A DNA stretch of 64,000 bases from Pseudomonas sp. HMWF032 (GTDB lineage Bacteria > Pseudomonadota > Gammaproteobacteria > Pseudomonadales > Pseudomonadaceae): positions 172,989 to 236,988 of the forward strand of contig NZ_QAIG01000013.1 of the NCBI RefSeq assembly GCF_003060885.1, read 5' to 3'. The translations under genes were made by a program, and so were the position numbers. Positions 51,615 through 60,493 of the stretch are shown piece after piece. The notes under the pieces were generated by a model. The model was not told the DNA's origin. It ran no database searches and worked only from the letters and a program-made list of their open reading frames with translations. Within the stretch, counting starts at the first letter, position 1. Every line of letters begins with the position of its first letter.

Positions 51615-53117
51615 ATGCCGTATACCCCTGCCGAGTCTTTTCCTTTGATTGCTGCTATCGACCTGGGCTCCAACAGCTTCCATATGGTGCTGGCCAAAGC
51701 CGACCATGGCGAGATCCGTATCCTCGAACGCCTCGGCGACAAGGTGCAACTGGCAGCTGGCATTGATGAAGAGCGCCTACTCAGTGAAGAGGCCATGCAG
51801 CGCGGGCTGGACTGCCTGCGCCGCTTTGCTCAGCTGACCGCCAGCCTGCCGGAAGGTGCAGTACGCGTCGTGGGCACCAATGCCCTGCGTGAGGCGCGTA
51901 ACCGTGGCGAATTCATCCGCCGCGCCGAAGAAATCCTCGGCCACCCGGTTGAAGTCATCTCCGGACGCGAAGAAGCGCGACTGATCTACCTCGGCGTATC
52001 ACACAGCATTGCCGACACCCCTGGCCGACGCCTGGTCGCCGATATCGGCGGTGGTAGTACCGAGTTCATCATTGGTCAGCGTTTCGAACCCCTGATCCGC
52101 GAAAGCCTGCAGATGGGCTGCGTCAGCTTCACCCAGCGTTTTTTCAAGGATGGCAAGATTACCCCGGCGCGTTACGCTCAGGCCTACACCGCTGCGCGCC
52201 TGGAAATCATGGGCATTGAGCACGCCCTGCGCCGCCTGGGCTGGGAAGATGCCGTCGGCGCATCGGGTACGATCAAAGCCGTAGGTCTGGCCATTCAGGC
52301 CGCCGGGCTCGGCTCCGGTGAAGTCAATGCAGCCGGCATGGCCTGGCTCAAACGCAAGATGTTCAAGATCGGCGAAGTAGAAAAGCTCGACCTTGACGGC
52401 ATCAAGCCGGATCGCCGAGGCATCTTCCCGGCGGGCTTGGCGATTCTCGAAGCGATCTTCGACGCTTGCGATATCCAGCGCATGAGCCATTCCGAAGGTG
52501 CGCTGCGCGAAGGCGTGCTCTACGACCTGCTGGGCCGCCATCAGCATGAGGACGTGCGCGAGCGCACGCTGAGTTCGCTGATGGAGCGCTATCACGTCGA
52601 CCTGGAGCAAGCCGCGCGAGTGGAGAGCAAGGCACTCTCTGCGCTGGACAAGGTCACCGGGGATTGGCAGCTGGAAGACGATTGGCACCGCGAGCTGCTC
52701 AGTTGGGCGGCCAAGGTGCATGAAGTGGGCCTGGACATCGCTCACTACCAATACCACAAGCACGGCGCTTATCTGGTCGAGCACTCCGACCTGTCCGGCT
52801 TCTCACGTCAAGATCAACAGATGCTCGCGCTCTTGGTGCGCGGCCACCGACGCAATATTCCCAAGGACAAGTTTGCCGAGTTCGGCGCCGAAGGCATCAA
52901 GCTGATCCGCCTGTGCGTACTGCTGCGCTTTGCCATCCTGTTCCACCACATCCGTGGTACTCAGGAAATGCCCAACGTGCAGCTCAAAGCGGCCGAACAG
53001 CGTCTGGAGATTCAGTTCCCTGAGGGCTGGCTGGAGAGCAACCCGCTGACCCAGGCAGATTTCACCCAGGAAGCGGAGTGGCTCAAACGGATCGGGATTG
53101 AACTGAGTGTGAGGTGA
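51615..53117 (+). CDS. ppx: Exopolyphosphatase
   Basis: A 500-residue Ppx/GppA-family enzyme releasing phosphate from polyphosphate chains. Actin-fold motifs are IAAIDLGSNSFHMVL, ADIGGGSTEFIIG and GASGTIKAVG. The C-terminal HD-like part has AAKVHEVGLDIAHYQYHKHG. ATG 51615 (MPYTPAES) is chosen; the 57 upstream codons lack coding character. Convergent with ppk. The 277-base gap to trxA shows no Pho box I can recognise. Confidence 0.94.
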   Translation: MPYTPAESFPLIAAIDLGSNSFHMVLAKADHGEIRILERLGDKVQLAAGIDEERLLSEEAMQRGLDCLRRFAQLTASLPEGAVRVVGTNALREARNRGEFIRRAEEILGHPVEVISGREEARLIYLGVSHSIADTPGRRLVADIGGGSTEFIIGQRFEPLIRESLQMGCVSFTQRFFKDGKITPARYAQAYTAARLEIMGIEHALRRLGWEDAVGASGTIKAVGLAIQAAGLGSGEVNAAGMAWLKRKMFKIGEVEKLDLDGIKPDRRGIFPAGLAILEAIFDACDIQRMSHSEGALREGVLYDLLGRHQHEDVRERTLSSLMERYHVDLEQAARVESKALSALDKVTGDWQLEDDWHRELLSWAAKVHEVGLDIAHYQYHKHGAYLVEHSDLSGFSRQDQQMLALLVRGHRRNIPKDKFAEFGAEGIKLIRLCVLLRFAILFHHIRGTQEMPNVQLKAAEQRLEIQFPEGWLESNPLTQADFTQEAEWLKRIGIELSVR

Positions 53118-53176
53118 CGCTCACGCCCTCCCCCGCATTGGCAGAGGGCAATGGCGATGGGTATCAGCCCACTTGC

Positions 53177-55384
53177 CTAGCGGGCGCTGATCAGCGGTGC
53201 CGTCAGCTTCTCCAACAAGCCTGCCTGCGCGCTGCGTGGGTTCTGGTTACCGCTTGGGCTGACACGCAGATAACGCCCGTCCGGCTGCAGCACCCAGGCT
53301 TGGGTGTTGTCAGTCAGGTAGCTTTCCAGCTCCTTTTTAACCCGCAGAATCAGCTTCTTGCCTTCCACCGGGAAGCAGGTCTCGACGCGCTTGTCGAGGT
53401 TGCGCTCCATCCAGTCGGCACTCGACAGGTAAATTTTCTCCTCGCTGCCATTAAGGAAATAGAACACGCGCGTGTGTTCAAGGAAGCGACCGATGATCGA
53501 GCGCACCTGGATATTGTGCGACACCCCGATAATCCCAGGACGCAGGCAGCACATGCCGCGCACCACCAGATCGATCTTCACCCCGGTCTGGCTGGCCTTG
53601 TACAGCGCACGGATGATCTTCGGATCGGTCAACGAGTTGAACTTGGCAATGATATGCGCCGGCTTGCCCTCGGCCGCCAGCGCGGTTTCGCGGGCGATCA
53701 TGTCGAGCAGGGTCTTCTTCAGGGTGAACGGCGCGTGCAGCAGCTTTTTCATGCGCAGGGTCTTACCCATGCCAATCAACTGACTGAACAGCTTGGACAC
53801 GTCTTCACACAGCGCAACATCAGCGGTGAGCAGGCTGTAGTCGGTGTACAGCCTGGCGTTACCGGCGTGGTAGTTACCGGTACCCAGGTGTGCGTAGCGG
53901 ACAATATCGCCGGCTTCGCGGCGCAAAATCAGCATCATCTTGGCGTGGGTCTTGAAACCCACCACACCGTAAATCACCACCGCACCAGCCGCCTGCAGGC
54001 GGCTGGCCAGTTGCAGGTTGGACTCTTCATCGAAGCGCGCGCGCAGCTCGATCACCGCAGTGACTTCCTTGCCGTTACGCGCGGCTTCCACCAGCGCGTC
54101 GACGATCTCCGAGTTGGCCCCGGAGCGGTACAGCGTCTGCTTGATAGCCAGCACATGCGGGTCTTTCGCCGCCTGACGCAGCAGATCGACCACCGGGGTG
54201 AACGATTCAAAGGGGTGCAGCAACAGCACGTCCTGCTTGCTGATCACGCTGAAGATGTTCTCGGCGTTCTGCAACAGTTTGGGGATCACCGGGGTGAACG
54301 GTGTGTACTGCAGCTCCGGGTGGCTTTCCAGGCCGGTGATGCTGAACAGGCGGGTCAGGTTGACTGGACCATTGACCCGGTACAGCTCGGCCTCGGTCAG
54401 GCTGAACTGTTTGAGCAGGTAATCGAGCAGCGGGCGCGGGCAGGTATCGACCACCTCCAGGCGCACGGCATCGCCATAACGGCGGCTGAACAGCTCACCA
54501 CGCAGGGCGCGGGCCAGGTCTTCGACGTCTTCGGTATCGACTGAGAGGTCAGCGTTACGGGTCAGGCGGAACTGGTAGCAACCTTTAACCTTCATGCCTT
54601 GGAACAGGTCATCGGCATGGGCGTGGATCATCGATGAGAGGAAGACAAAATTATCCCCCGGCCCGCCAACCTCTTCCGGCACTTTGATGATGCGCGGCAG
54701 CAAACGCGGGGCCGGAATGATCGCCAAACCGGAGTCGCGGCCGAAGGCATCAATGCCTTCCAGTTCGACGATAAAGTTCAGGCTCTTGTTCACCAGCAGC
54801 GGAAACGGGTGGGTCGGGTCGAGGCCGATCGGGGTGATGATCGGCGCGATCTCGTCGCGGAAATAGCGACGTACCCAGGCCTTGTGCTTGGCCGTCCAGA
54901 AGCGCCGGCGGATAAAGTTGACGTTGTGCTTGGCCAGCGCCGGGAACAGGGTGTCGTTAAGAATCGCGTACTGACGATCCACTTGTTCGTGCACCAACTC
55001 GGCAATCCGTGCCAGCGCCTGATGCGGTTGCAAGCCATCCGCGCCGGCCTGTTCGCGGGCGAAGTTGATCTGCTTCTTCAAACCGGCCACACGAATTTCG
55101 AAGAACTCATCCAGGTTGCTGGAGAAGATCAGCAGAAACTTCAACCGCTCCAGCAGCGGATAGGACTCATCCAGCGCCTGTTCCAACACGCGGATATTGA
55201 ATTGCAGCTGCGACAGCTCGCGGTGAATATACAGGCTGCTGTCATCCAGGTTGTGGATCACCACAGGCGCCGGGACAACCACCGGAGCGGGTGCCTCGGC
55301 AGGTGGCGCCTCGACCACGGCGGCGTCCTCGACGACCGGCTGGGCGTCCTGCAATTCGGTGTTACTGAGTCCTTCGGTGTTCAT
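53177..55384 (-). CDS. ppk: Polyphosphate kinase 1
   Basis: A 735-residue enzyme making polyphosphate from ATP. An alanine, proline and valine-rich tail (residues about 15-45) precedes the core start YIHRELSQLQFNIRVLEQA. Core motifs are LLLHPFESFTPVVDLLRQAA, KQTLYRSGANSEIVDAL, ELRARFDEESN and HLGTGNYHAGNARLYTDY, and a PLD-like C-terminal domain with VRGMCCLRPGI. It faces ppx, its degrading partner, with 59 bases between the stops. Confidence 0.96.
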   Translation of the reverse strand: MNTEGLSNTELQDAQPVVEDAAVVEAPPAEAPAPVVVPAPVVIHNLDDSSLYIHRELSQLQFNIRVLEQALDESYPLLERLKFLLIFSSNLDEFFEIRVAGLKKQINFAREQAGADGLQPHQALARIAELVHEQVDRQYAILNDTLFPALAKHNVNFIRRRFWTAKHKAWVRRYFRDEIAPIITPIGLDPTHPFPLLVNKSLNFIVELEGIDAFGRDSGLAIIPAPRLLPRIIKVPEEVGGPGDNFVFLSSMIHAHADDLFQGMKVKGCYQFRLTRNADLSVDTEDVEDLARALRGELFSRRYGDAVRLEVVDTCPRPLLDYLLKQFSLTEAELYRVNGPVNLTRLFSITGLESHPELQYTPFTPVIPKLLQNAENIFSVISKQDVLLLHPFESFTPVVDLLRQAAKDPHVLAIKQTLYRSGANSEIVDALVEAARNGKEVTAVIELRARFDEESNLQLASRLQAAGAVVIYGVVGFKTHAKMMLILRREAGDIVRYAHLGTGNYHAGNARLYTDYSLLTADVALCEDVSKLFSQLIGMGKTLRMKKLLHAPFTLKKTLLDMIARETALAAEGKPAHIIAKFNSLTDPKIIRALYKASQTGVKIDLVVRGMCCLRPGIIGVSHNIQVRSIIGRFLEHTRVFYFLNGSEEKIYLSSADWMERNLDKRVETCFPVEGKKLILRVKKELESYLTDNTQAWVLQPDGRYLRVSPSGNQNPRSAQAGLLEKLTAPLISAR

Positions 55385-55402
55385 CTGGAGTTCCTGTGGG
55401 GC

Positions 55403-56416
55403 CTACTGCCCCTGCTTCAGCAGTTCTGCCGCGCGCACGGCGAAATAAGTCAGGATGCCATCAGCACCCGCACGTTTGAAGGCGGTTAGTGATTCAAGAA
55501 TCACCGCCTCGCCCAACCAGCCATTCTGGATCGCTGCCATGTGCATGGCGTACTCACCGCTGACCTGATAGACAAAGGTCGGCACTTTGAATTCCGTTTT
55601 GACCCGCCAGAGGATGTCCAGGTAGGGCATGCCCGGCTTGACCATGACCATGTCCGCGCCCTCAGCCAGGTCCGCCGCCACTTCATGCAGGGCTTCATCG
55701 CCATTGGCCGGGTCCATCTGGTAGCTGGCCTTGTTGGCCTTGCCCAGGTTGGCCGCCGAACCCACCGCGTCGCGAAACGGGCCGTAGTAGGCGCTGGCGT
55801 ACTTGGCCGAGTAGGCCATGATCCGCACATTGCTGTGGTCGGCCAGCTCCAGCGCCTCGCGGATCGCCTGTACGCGGCCATCCATCATGTCCGAGGGCGC
55901 GACCACCTGGGCACCGGCAGCGGCATGCGAGAGCGCCTGCTTGACCAATGCATCGACCGTAACATCGTTCATCACATAGCCGGAATCATCAAGGATGCCG
56001 TCCTGGCCGTGCGTGGTGAATGGGTCCAGTGCCACGTCGCTGATCACCCCCAGTTCGGGGAATTTGGCGCGCAGAGCACGGATGGCGCGCTGGGCGATGC
56101 CGTCCGGGTTCCAGGCTTCTTCCGCCAGCAGGGATTTCTTCTCCAGCGGCGTCACCGGGAACAGCGCCAGCGCCGGAATACCCAAAGCGACCCAGTGCTC
56201 GGCTTCCTTGAGCAGCAGGTCGATGGACAGGCGTTCGACGCCGGGCATCGAGGCAATCGCTTCGCGGCGGTTTTCGCCGTCGAGGACGAACACCGGCAGA
56301 ATCAGGTCATCGACACTCAGGCGGTTTTCCCGCACCAGACGCCGGGAAAAATCATCACGGCGGTTGCGACGCAGGCGAGTGGCGGGAAACAGGCGATTGG
56401 CGGGGGTAAAGCTCAC
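55403..56416 (-). CDS. hemB: Delta-aminolevulinic acid dehydratase (porphobilinogen synthase)
   Basis: A 337-residue enzyme joining two 5-aminolevulinates for heme. The active-site lysines lie in YSAKYASAYYGPF and MVMVKPGMPYLD. The start is GTG at 56416 (VSFTPANRLFPATRL), which matches the family length; the earlier ATG would add 39 unlikely residues. The aspartate-rich DPFTTHGQDGI replaces the zinc-cysteine triplet, so it is a magnesium-type enzyme. Ends 18 bases before ppk. Confidence 0.96.
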   Translation of the reverse strand: MSFTPANRLFPATRLRRNRRDDFSRRLVRENRLSVDDLILPVFVLDGENRREAIASMPGVERLSIDLLLKEAEHWVALGIPALALFPVTPLEKKSLLAEEAWNPDGIAQRAIRALRAKFPELGVISDVALDPFTTHGQDGILDDSGYVMNDVTVDALVKQALSHAAAGAQVVAPSDMMDGRVQAIREALELADHSNVRIMAYSAKYASAYYGPFRDAVGSAANLGKANKASYQMDPANGDEALHEVAADLAEGADMVMVKPGMPYLDILWRVKTEFKVPTFVYQVSGEYAMHMAAIQNGWLGEAVILESLTAFKRAGADGILTYFAVRAAELLKQGQ

Positions 56417-56661
56417 GGCAGACTCCGAAGCCCGCAGCAACGGGCGAGTGTGACAGTTATAAGCGGCCATTATGACCAAAGTATGACAACGCACGACAGC
56501 GCTGCGACTGCTTGCCGCAAGCCCAGCAAGCATAGCGCCGCGACGGGCGCGAGGATATGCCGGAAAAGCAGGAAGGTAGGCCGAATAACAAGGCTTAAAC
56601 GCATAACGGTGGAGCAGGCCTGGGCCTGTCCAGCGTTATCGGGTTCAGCAGCAGTCTCTGC

Positions 56662-57897
56662 CTAAGCAGGCACGGGATTATGTCCGCGCGGCGTCCAGAA
56701 CAGCGCACCGACACTGAGCAGGCTGTAACCCAGCAGCAGCGCCCAGAGCAGTGGCTGAGCGGTCAGCAGACCAAGTTGCAGAGCCAGCCAGGCCGCCGGC
56801 AGGTTGAACAGTAGACGCAGTATTTCCAGACGCTTGGCCGTCGGCCGGTTTTCCAGCCAGCAGCCGATGGTCATCAGCCCCACGGCCATCCAGACGATGC
56901 CCAGCAGCGCCTGCGTCAGGCTCAGTGTGTCGCCCATGCCCAGCAGCCAGGTGCCCGCCACCACATACAGGCTGAACTGCACACCGGCGTAGAGCTTCTG
57001 CGTCAGACTCAGCGGCACGTCGAATTTGACGAACTGGCTAAGGTCCGGCTTGTTCTGCGGGTAGTTGGCCGCGACATCGGCCGGGCGCCAGCCGGTGCGC
57101 ATAAACCAGATGCGCAGCTTGTCCCACCAGGACTCGGCCCGTACCGCGTCCTGCCACAGCGCAACATAGAACTGCGCATTGGCCCACAGCGGGTTCCAGC
57201 TGGCCAGCGGCGTGGTTACGCCGAATATCACCGGTTCTTCGTCCAATTCCTCCTGAAAGGTGCCAAACAACCGATCCCAGAGAATGAACACACCGCCGTA
57301 ATTGCGATCCATATACACAGCATTCTGCGCATGGTGCACGCGGTGGTTGGACGGTGTGATAAAGAACCACTCGAACCAGCCCAATTTGGGGATATGCCGG
57401 GTGTGCACCCAGAACTGATAGAGCAGGTTGAGCGCCGCCACGGTGAGGAATACCAGCGGCGGCACACCAGCCACGGCCATCGGCAGGTAGAAGATCCAAG
57501 CGAAAATAAAACCGGTACTGGTCTGCCGCAGCGCCGTGGAGAGGTTGTAGTCCTCGCTCTGATGGTGCACCGAGTGCGCGGCCCAGAGCACATTGCGCTC
57601 GTGCCCCAGGCGATGGTTCCAGTAATAGCAAAAGTCGTAAAACACAAACGCCAATAGCCAGACCCACAGGCTGCTGGCCGACAACTCGAACACGCCGAAG
57701 TGTTGCCAGGCCAGGGTGTAGGTGAGCAACCCGACGGCCTTGGTCAGCAGGCCCACGGTGGTCGACAGCACCCCTGCACTGAGGCTGTTGAGGGCGTCGG
57801 AGAAGCGGTAGGTGCTGACCCCGCGCCAGCGGTCGAGCAGCAGTTCCAGGGCGATCAAGGCAAAGAAGAACGGTACGGCATAGAGGATGTAATTCAT
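56662..57897 (-). CDS. Sterol desaturase/fatty acid hydroxylase family membrane protein
   Basis: A 411-residue di-iron membrane protein. Histidine boxes are WNHRLGHE, HSVHHQSED and SNHRVHHAQN, with membrane helices before (residues about 5-80) and several after (about 300-400). Start MNYILYAVPFFF at 57897 has AGGTG upstream. It oxidises a lipid, substrate unknown. The C-terminal extra helices (about 120 residues) go beyond the core domain. Confidence 0.9.
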   Translation of the reverse strand: MNYILYAVPFFFALIALELLLDRWRGVSTYRFSDALNSLSAGVLSTTVGLLTKAVGLLTYTLAWQHFGVFELSASSLWVWLLAFVFYDFCYYWNHRLGHERNVLWAAHSVHHQSEDYNLSTALRQTSTGFIFAWIFYLPMAVAGVPPLVFLTVAALNLLYQFWVHTRHIPKLGWFEWFFITPSNHRVHHAQNAVYMDRNYGGVFILWDRLFGTFQEELDEEPVIFGVTTPLASWNPLWANAQFYVALWQDAVRAESWWDKLRIWFMRTGWRPADVAANYPQNKPDLSQFVKFDVPLSLTQKLYAGVQFSLYVVAGTWLLGMGDTLSLTQALLGIVWMAVGLMTIGCWLENRPTAKRLEILRLLFNLPAAWLALQLGLLTAQPLLWALLLGYSLLSVGALFWTPRGHNPVPA

Positions 57898-58087
57898 GGT
57901 TTCACCTGTTGCATAGGCCATATCGCAGCACGCGGCTAACGGCTAGGATGCTGAACAAATCCTAGCCCAGCGTCACATCCGCCTCGCGGCGCGCCATGCC
58001 AACCTGGGTGGCATATGGCGACATTAGGGCTCAGGCGACGACAGGACACGACTCAATTCGATACAGCGGGTTATTCAGGAGAATTTG

Positions 58088-58750
58088 ATGAGCAAGAAAG
58101 TCGCGGTGATTCTTTCCGGCTGTGGCGTCTATGACGGCGCGGAAATCCATGAAAGCGTGATCACCCTGCTGCGCCTCGATCAGCGCGGCGCGCAGGTGCA
58201 GTGCTTCGCCCCCAACGTACCGCAGCTGCACGTAGTCGATCACTACAGTGGCGACGAAATGGACGACACGCGCAACGTACTGGTTGAGTCAGCACGCATT
58301 GCCCGCGGCAAGATCCAGGACGTCAAGGAGCTGCATGTCGGCGACTTCGATGCGCTGATCCTGCCCGGCGGTTTTGGCGTGGCGAAAAACCTCTCCGACT
58401 TCGCCATCAGCGGCGCCAACTGCACGGTGCAGCCCGATGTACTGAGCGCTACCCAGGCCTTCGTCAAAGCCGGCAAACCGGTGGGCCTGATCTGCATCGC
58501 CCCGGCGCTGGCCGCGAAGATCTTCGGCAACGGCGTGATCTGCACCATCGGCAAGGACCATGAAACCGCCGCGACTCTGGTGCAGATGGGCGCCGAGCAC
58601 CATGAGTGTGAAGTCAGCGAGATTGTCGAAGACGCCGAACATAAGCTGATAACCACCCCGGCCTATATGCTCGCCCAGTCGATCAGTGAGGCCGCCTCGG
58701 GGATCAACAAGCTGGTGGATCGGGTATTGGAGCTCAGCCACCCAGCCTGA
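58088..58750 (+). CDS. elbB: ElbB glyoxalase-like DJ-1/PfpI family protein
   Basis: A 220-residue isoprenoid-biosynthesis-associated protein of the ES1/ElbB group. The start MSKKVAVILSGCGVYDGAEIHE, the nucleophile cysteine in VGLICIAPALAAK and DALILPGGFGVAKN are visible. CAGGAGA precedes ATG 58088. Its stop codon supplies the first base of the repeat element that follows. Confidence 0.93.
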   Translation: MSKKVAVILSGCGVYDGAEIHESVITLLRLDQRGAQVQCFAPNVPQLHVVDHYSGDEMDDTRNVLVESARIARGKIQDVKELHVGDFDALILPGGFGVAKNLSDFAISGANCTVQPDVLSATQAFVKAGKPVGLICIAPALAAKIFGNGVICTIGKDHETAATLVQMGAEHHECEVSEIVEDAEHKLITTPAYMLAQSISEAASGINKLVDRVLELSHPA

Positions 58751-59034
58751 CAGATCGCTGAAAAACTACCTGCGTTGGCAATACTGCGTTAAAAACGGCC
58801 TCGGAAGCCGCTGGCGGCTAACGCGCTTTAGCCCGACCCGAAGGGCGAGTGAAACGAGTCATGCTCATTTACAGCCCGTAAACTCCGCTTGATTCGCTGC
58901 GCTCACCCTGCGGGTCAGCCGCTGGCTGTTACTCCGCTACGCTGCGTTTCTCGGCCGTGTTGACCAGCCGGAGGCTGTTGCTAACGTAGCGCCTTGTCTT
59001 GCCTGCCTCGCCTACGTTTTTTCCAACGATCTGT
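58750..59034. repeat. 285-bp intergenic repeat with terminal inverted repeats
   Basis: The ends are inverted copies of ACAGATCG (58750-58757) and CGATCTGT (59027-59034), extended imperfectly by GAAAAA and by ACCTGCG against CGTAGGCG. The interior carries several GC-rich palindromic pieces and no gene. Similar blocks (CTGCGTTGGCAATACTGCG) are familiar to me from other Pseudomonas intergenic regions. It looks like a non-autonomous MITE-like element. The rest of the gap to 59161 shows nothing else. Confidence 0.55.
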
Positions 59035-59161
59035 TAATTGGCCGGCTCAGCCCGGCATATCAGGTCAATCACGCCAATGCGCGCGGCACTCCAGCCGCGC
59101 CACTGGCCAGATCAGCTCGAGTGCGACAGGTTGAGCATCCCTTCGCCCAGGCACGATCTCC

Positions 59162-59632
59162 ATGAACAACCCACCTTTTGAGCTCACCGCTGAATTACAG
59201 CAGGCGGTCAGCAACTTTTTTCAGCGCATTCCTTTCAATCAGGTGCTCGGTATCGAGTTGGATGAGCTGAGCGCCCAGCGCGTGACCATGCACCTGCCAA
59301 TGAAGCCCGAACTGATCGGCAACTTTGTCCACGGCATTCTGCATGGCGGGGTGATTTCCTCGTTGCTGGATGTGGCTGGCGGCGCCATGGCGTTGATTGG
59401 CGCCTTCGATAAGCACCAGCATTTGTCCAGCGCCGAGCGCATGGCGCGGCTGTCAAAGCTCGGCACCATCGACCTGCGCATCGACTACCTGCGCCCCGGC
59501 CGCGGCCAGCGCTTTACCGCCACCGCCGTGCTCTTGCGCACAGGCAACAAGGTGGCGGTGGTGCGCAGCGAACTGCACAGCGACGATGGCACCCTGGTCG
59601 CTGTCGGCACTGGCACTTATCTGTGCGGATAG
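59162..59632 (+). CDS. Hotdog-fold thioesterase (PaaI/YigI-type)
   Basis: A 156-residue acyl-CoA thioesterase-like protein: LGIELDELSAQRVTMHLPM, FVHGILHGGVISSLLDVAGG with the catalytic-helix aspartate, and IDLRIDYLRPGRGQ. The substrate is unknown. The ribosome site is weak. Confidence 0.9.
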   Translation: MNNPPFELTAELQQAVSNFFQRIPFNQVLGIELDELSAQRVTMHLPMKPELIGNFVHGILHGGVISSLLDVAGGAMALIGAFDKHQHLSSAERMARLSKLGTIDLRIDYLRPGRGQRFTATAVLLRTGNKVAVVRSELHSDDGTLVAVGTGTYLCG

Positions 59633-59732
59633 TCCAGGTCGGTTCAGAGAGCAGCGATGCGGGAGGGCTTTAGCCGCATGAGACGCCAAGGCTCGCCGCT
59701 GAAGCGCCTCCCACAGCAGCACGCAGGATGCA

Positions 59733-60182
59733 CTAACGGCTCAAGCGGGTGAGGATGCGGTCCAGTGAATTGGCGAACGCCTGTTTGTCGCGCTCGCCAT
59801 ACGGCGGCTGACCGCCGCCGACCTGGCCCAGTTCGCGCAGCTCGGTAAACAGGTTACGCACGGCCAGCTTGTCGCCCATGTTGCGCTCATCAAACTCGCG
59901 GCCGCGTGGGTCGAGAGCCGCCACGCCTTTTTTCACCAGGCGGTCGGCCAGCGGTACGTCGCTGCAGATCACCAACTCACCTGGCACAGCGTGTTCAACC
60001 AGGTAATCATCCGCCGCATCCGGGCCACTGGGTACCACGATCAGCCGCACGCAGCTGTAGGCCGGTTTGACTTGCGCCTGCCCCGCCACCAGCAGCACCT
60101 CGAAGCGCCGCTTCAGGGCGAACTTCACCACCTGATCCTTGGCCGCCTTAGGGCAGGCATCGGCATCAATCCAGACTCGCAT
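59733..60182 (-). CDS. YaiI/YqxD family protein (UPF0178)
   Basis: A 149-residue NYN/PIN-related protein. It has the start MRVWIDADACPKAAKD, then IVVPSGPDAADDYLVEHA and ICSDVPLADRLVKKG with clustered acidic residues, and DPRGREF. The fold suggests a nuclease but activity is not established. Start at 60182 is chosen over the seven-codon longer form. Confidence 0.92.
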   Translation of the reverse strand: MRVWIDADACPKAAKDQVVKFALKRRFEVLLVAGQAQVKPAYSCVRLIVVPSGPDAADDYLVEHAVPGELVICSDVPLADRLVKKGVAALDPRGREFDERNMGDKLAVRNLFTELRELGQVGGGQPPYGERDKQAFANSLDRILTRLSR

Positions 60183-60333
60183 GCGCGTGTTCTCCCTCAG
60201 CAAAGCATCATTATGCCAGTTGCAACCTGCGAGCCATGCTCGCCGCCACTGTTCACGCTGAGTGTCATCCCCTGAGAGACGACAGCTGGTCTGGACGCGA
60301 ACAAATTGCCATTACGCACCACAAAATTGGGCA

Positions 60334-60410
60334 TATAATTTCGCCCCCACCATTTATGCCCAAAAGGTATTTTGGCCCTCGCGCTTATGAGGGATTGGCA
60401 GGATAGCCAA
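60334..60410 (+). promoter_or_regulatory. Promoter and triple-hairpin leader of the lipoprotein operon
   Basis: A -10 TATAAT is at 60334-60339 with a weak -35. About 13 bases after the expected start come three adjacent hairpins: CCAAAA/TTTTGG (60360-60375), CCCTC/GAGGG (60376-60393) and TTGGC/GCCAA (60395-60410). The leader runs on to the start at 60494. The 311-base gap from 60183 has no gene. Confidence 0.45.
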
Positions 60411-60493
60411 AAGCAATGCACGCCAAGCGGACCTCGTCTTGCTGACCGCAGAGTCGGCAGAATTTACGAACCCGATGAAAATGTGAGTATCCG

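Noticed and set aside
56417..56533. Longer N-terminus of HemB
   Set aside because: GTG 56416 matches the known start of Pseudomonas HemB.
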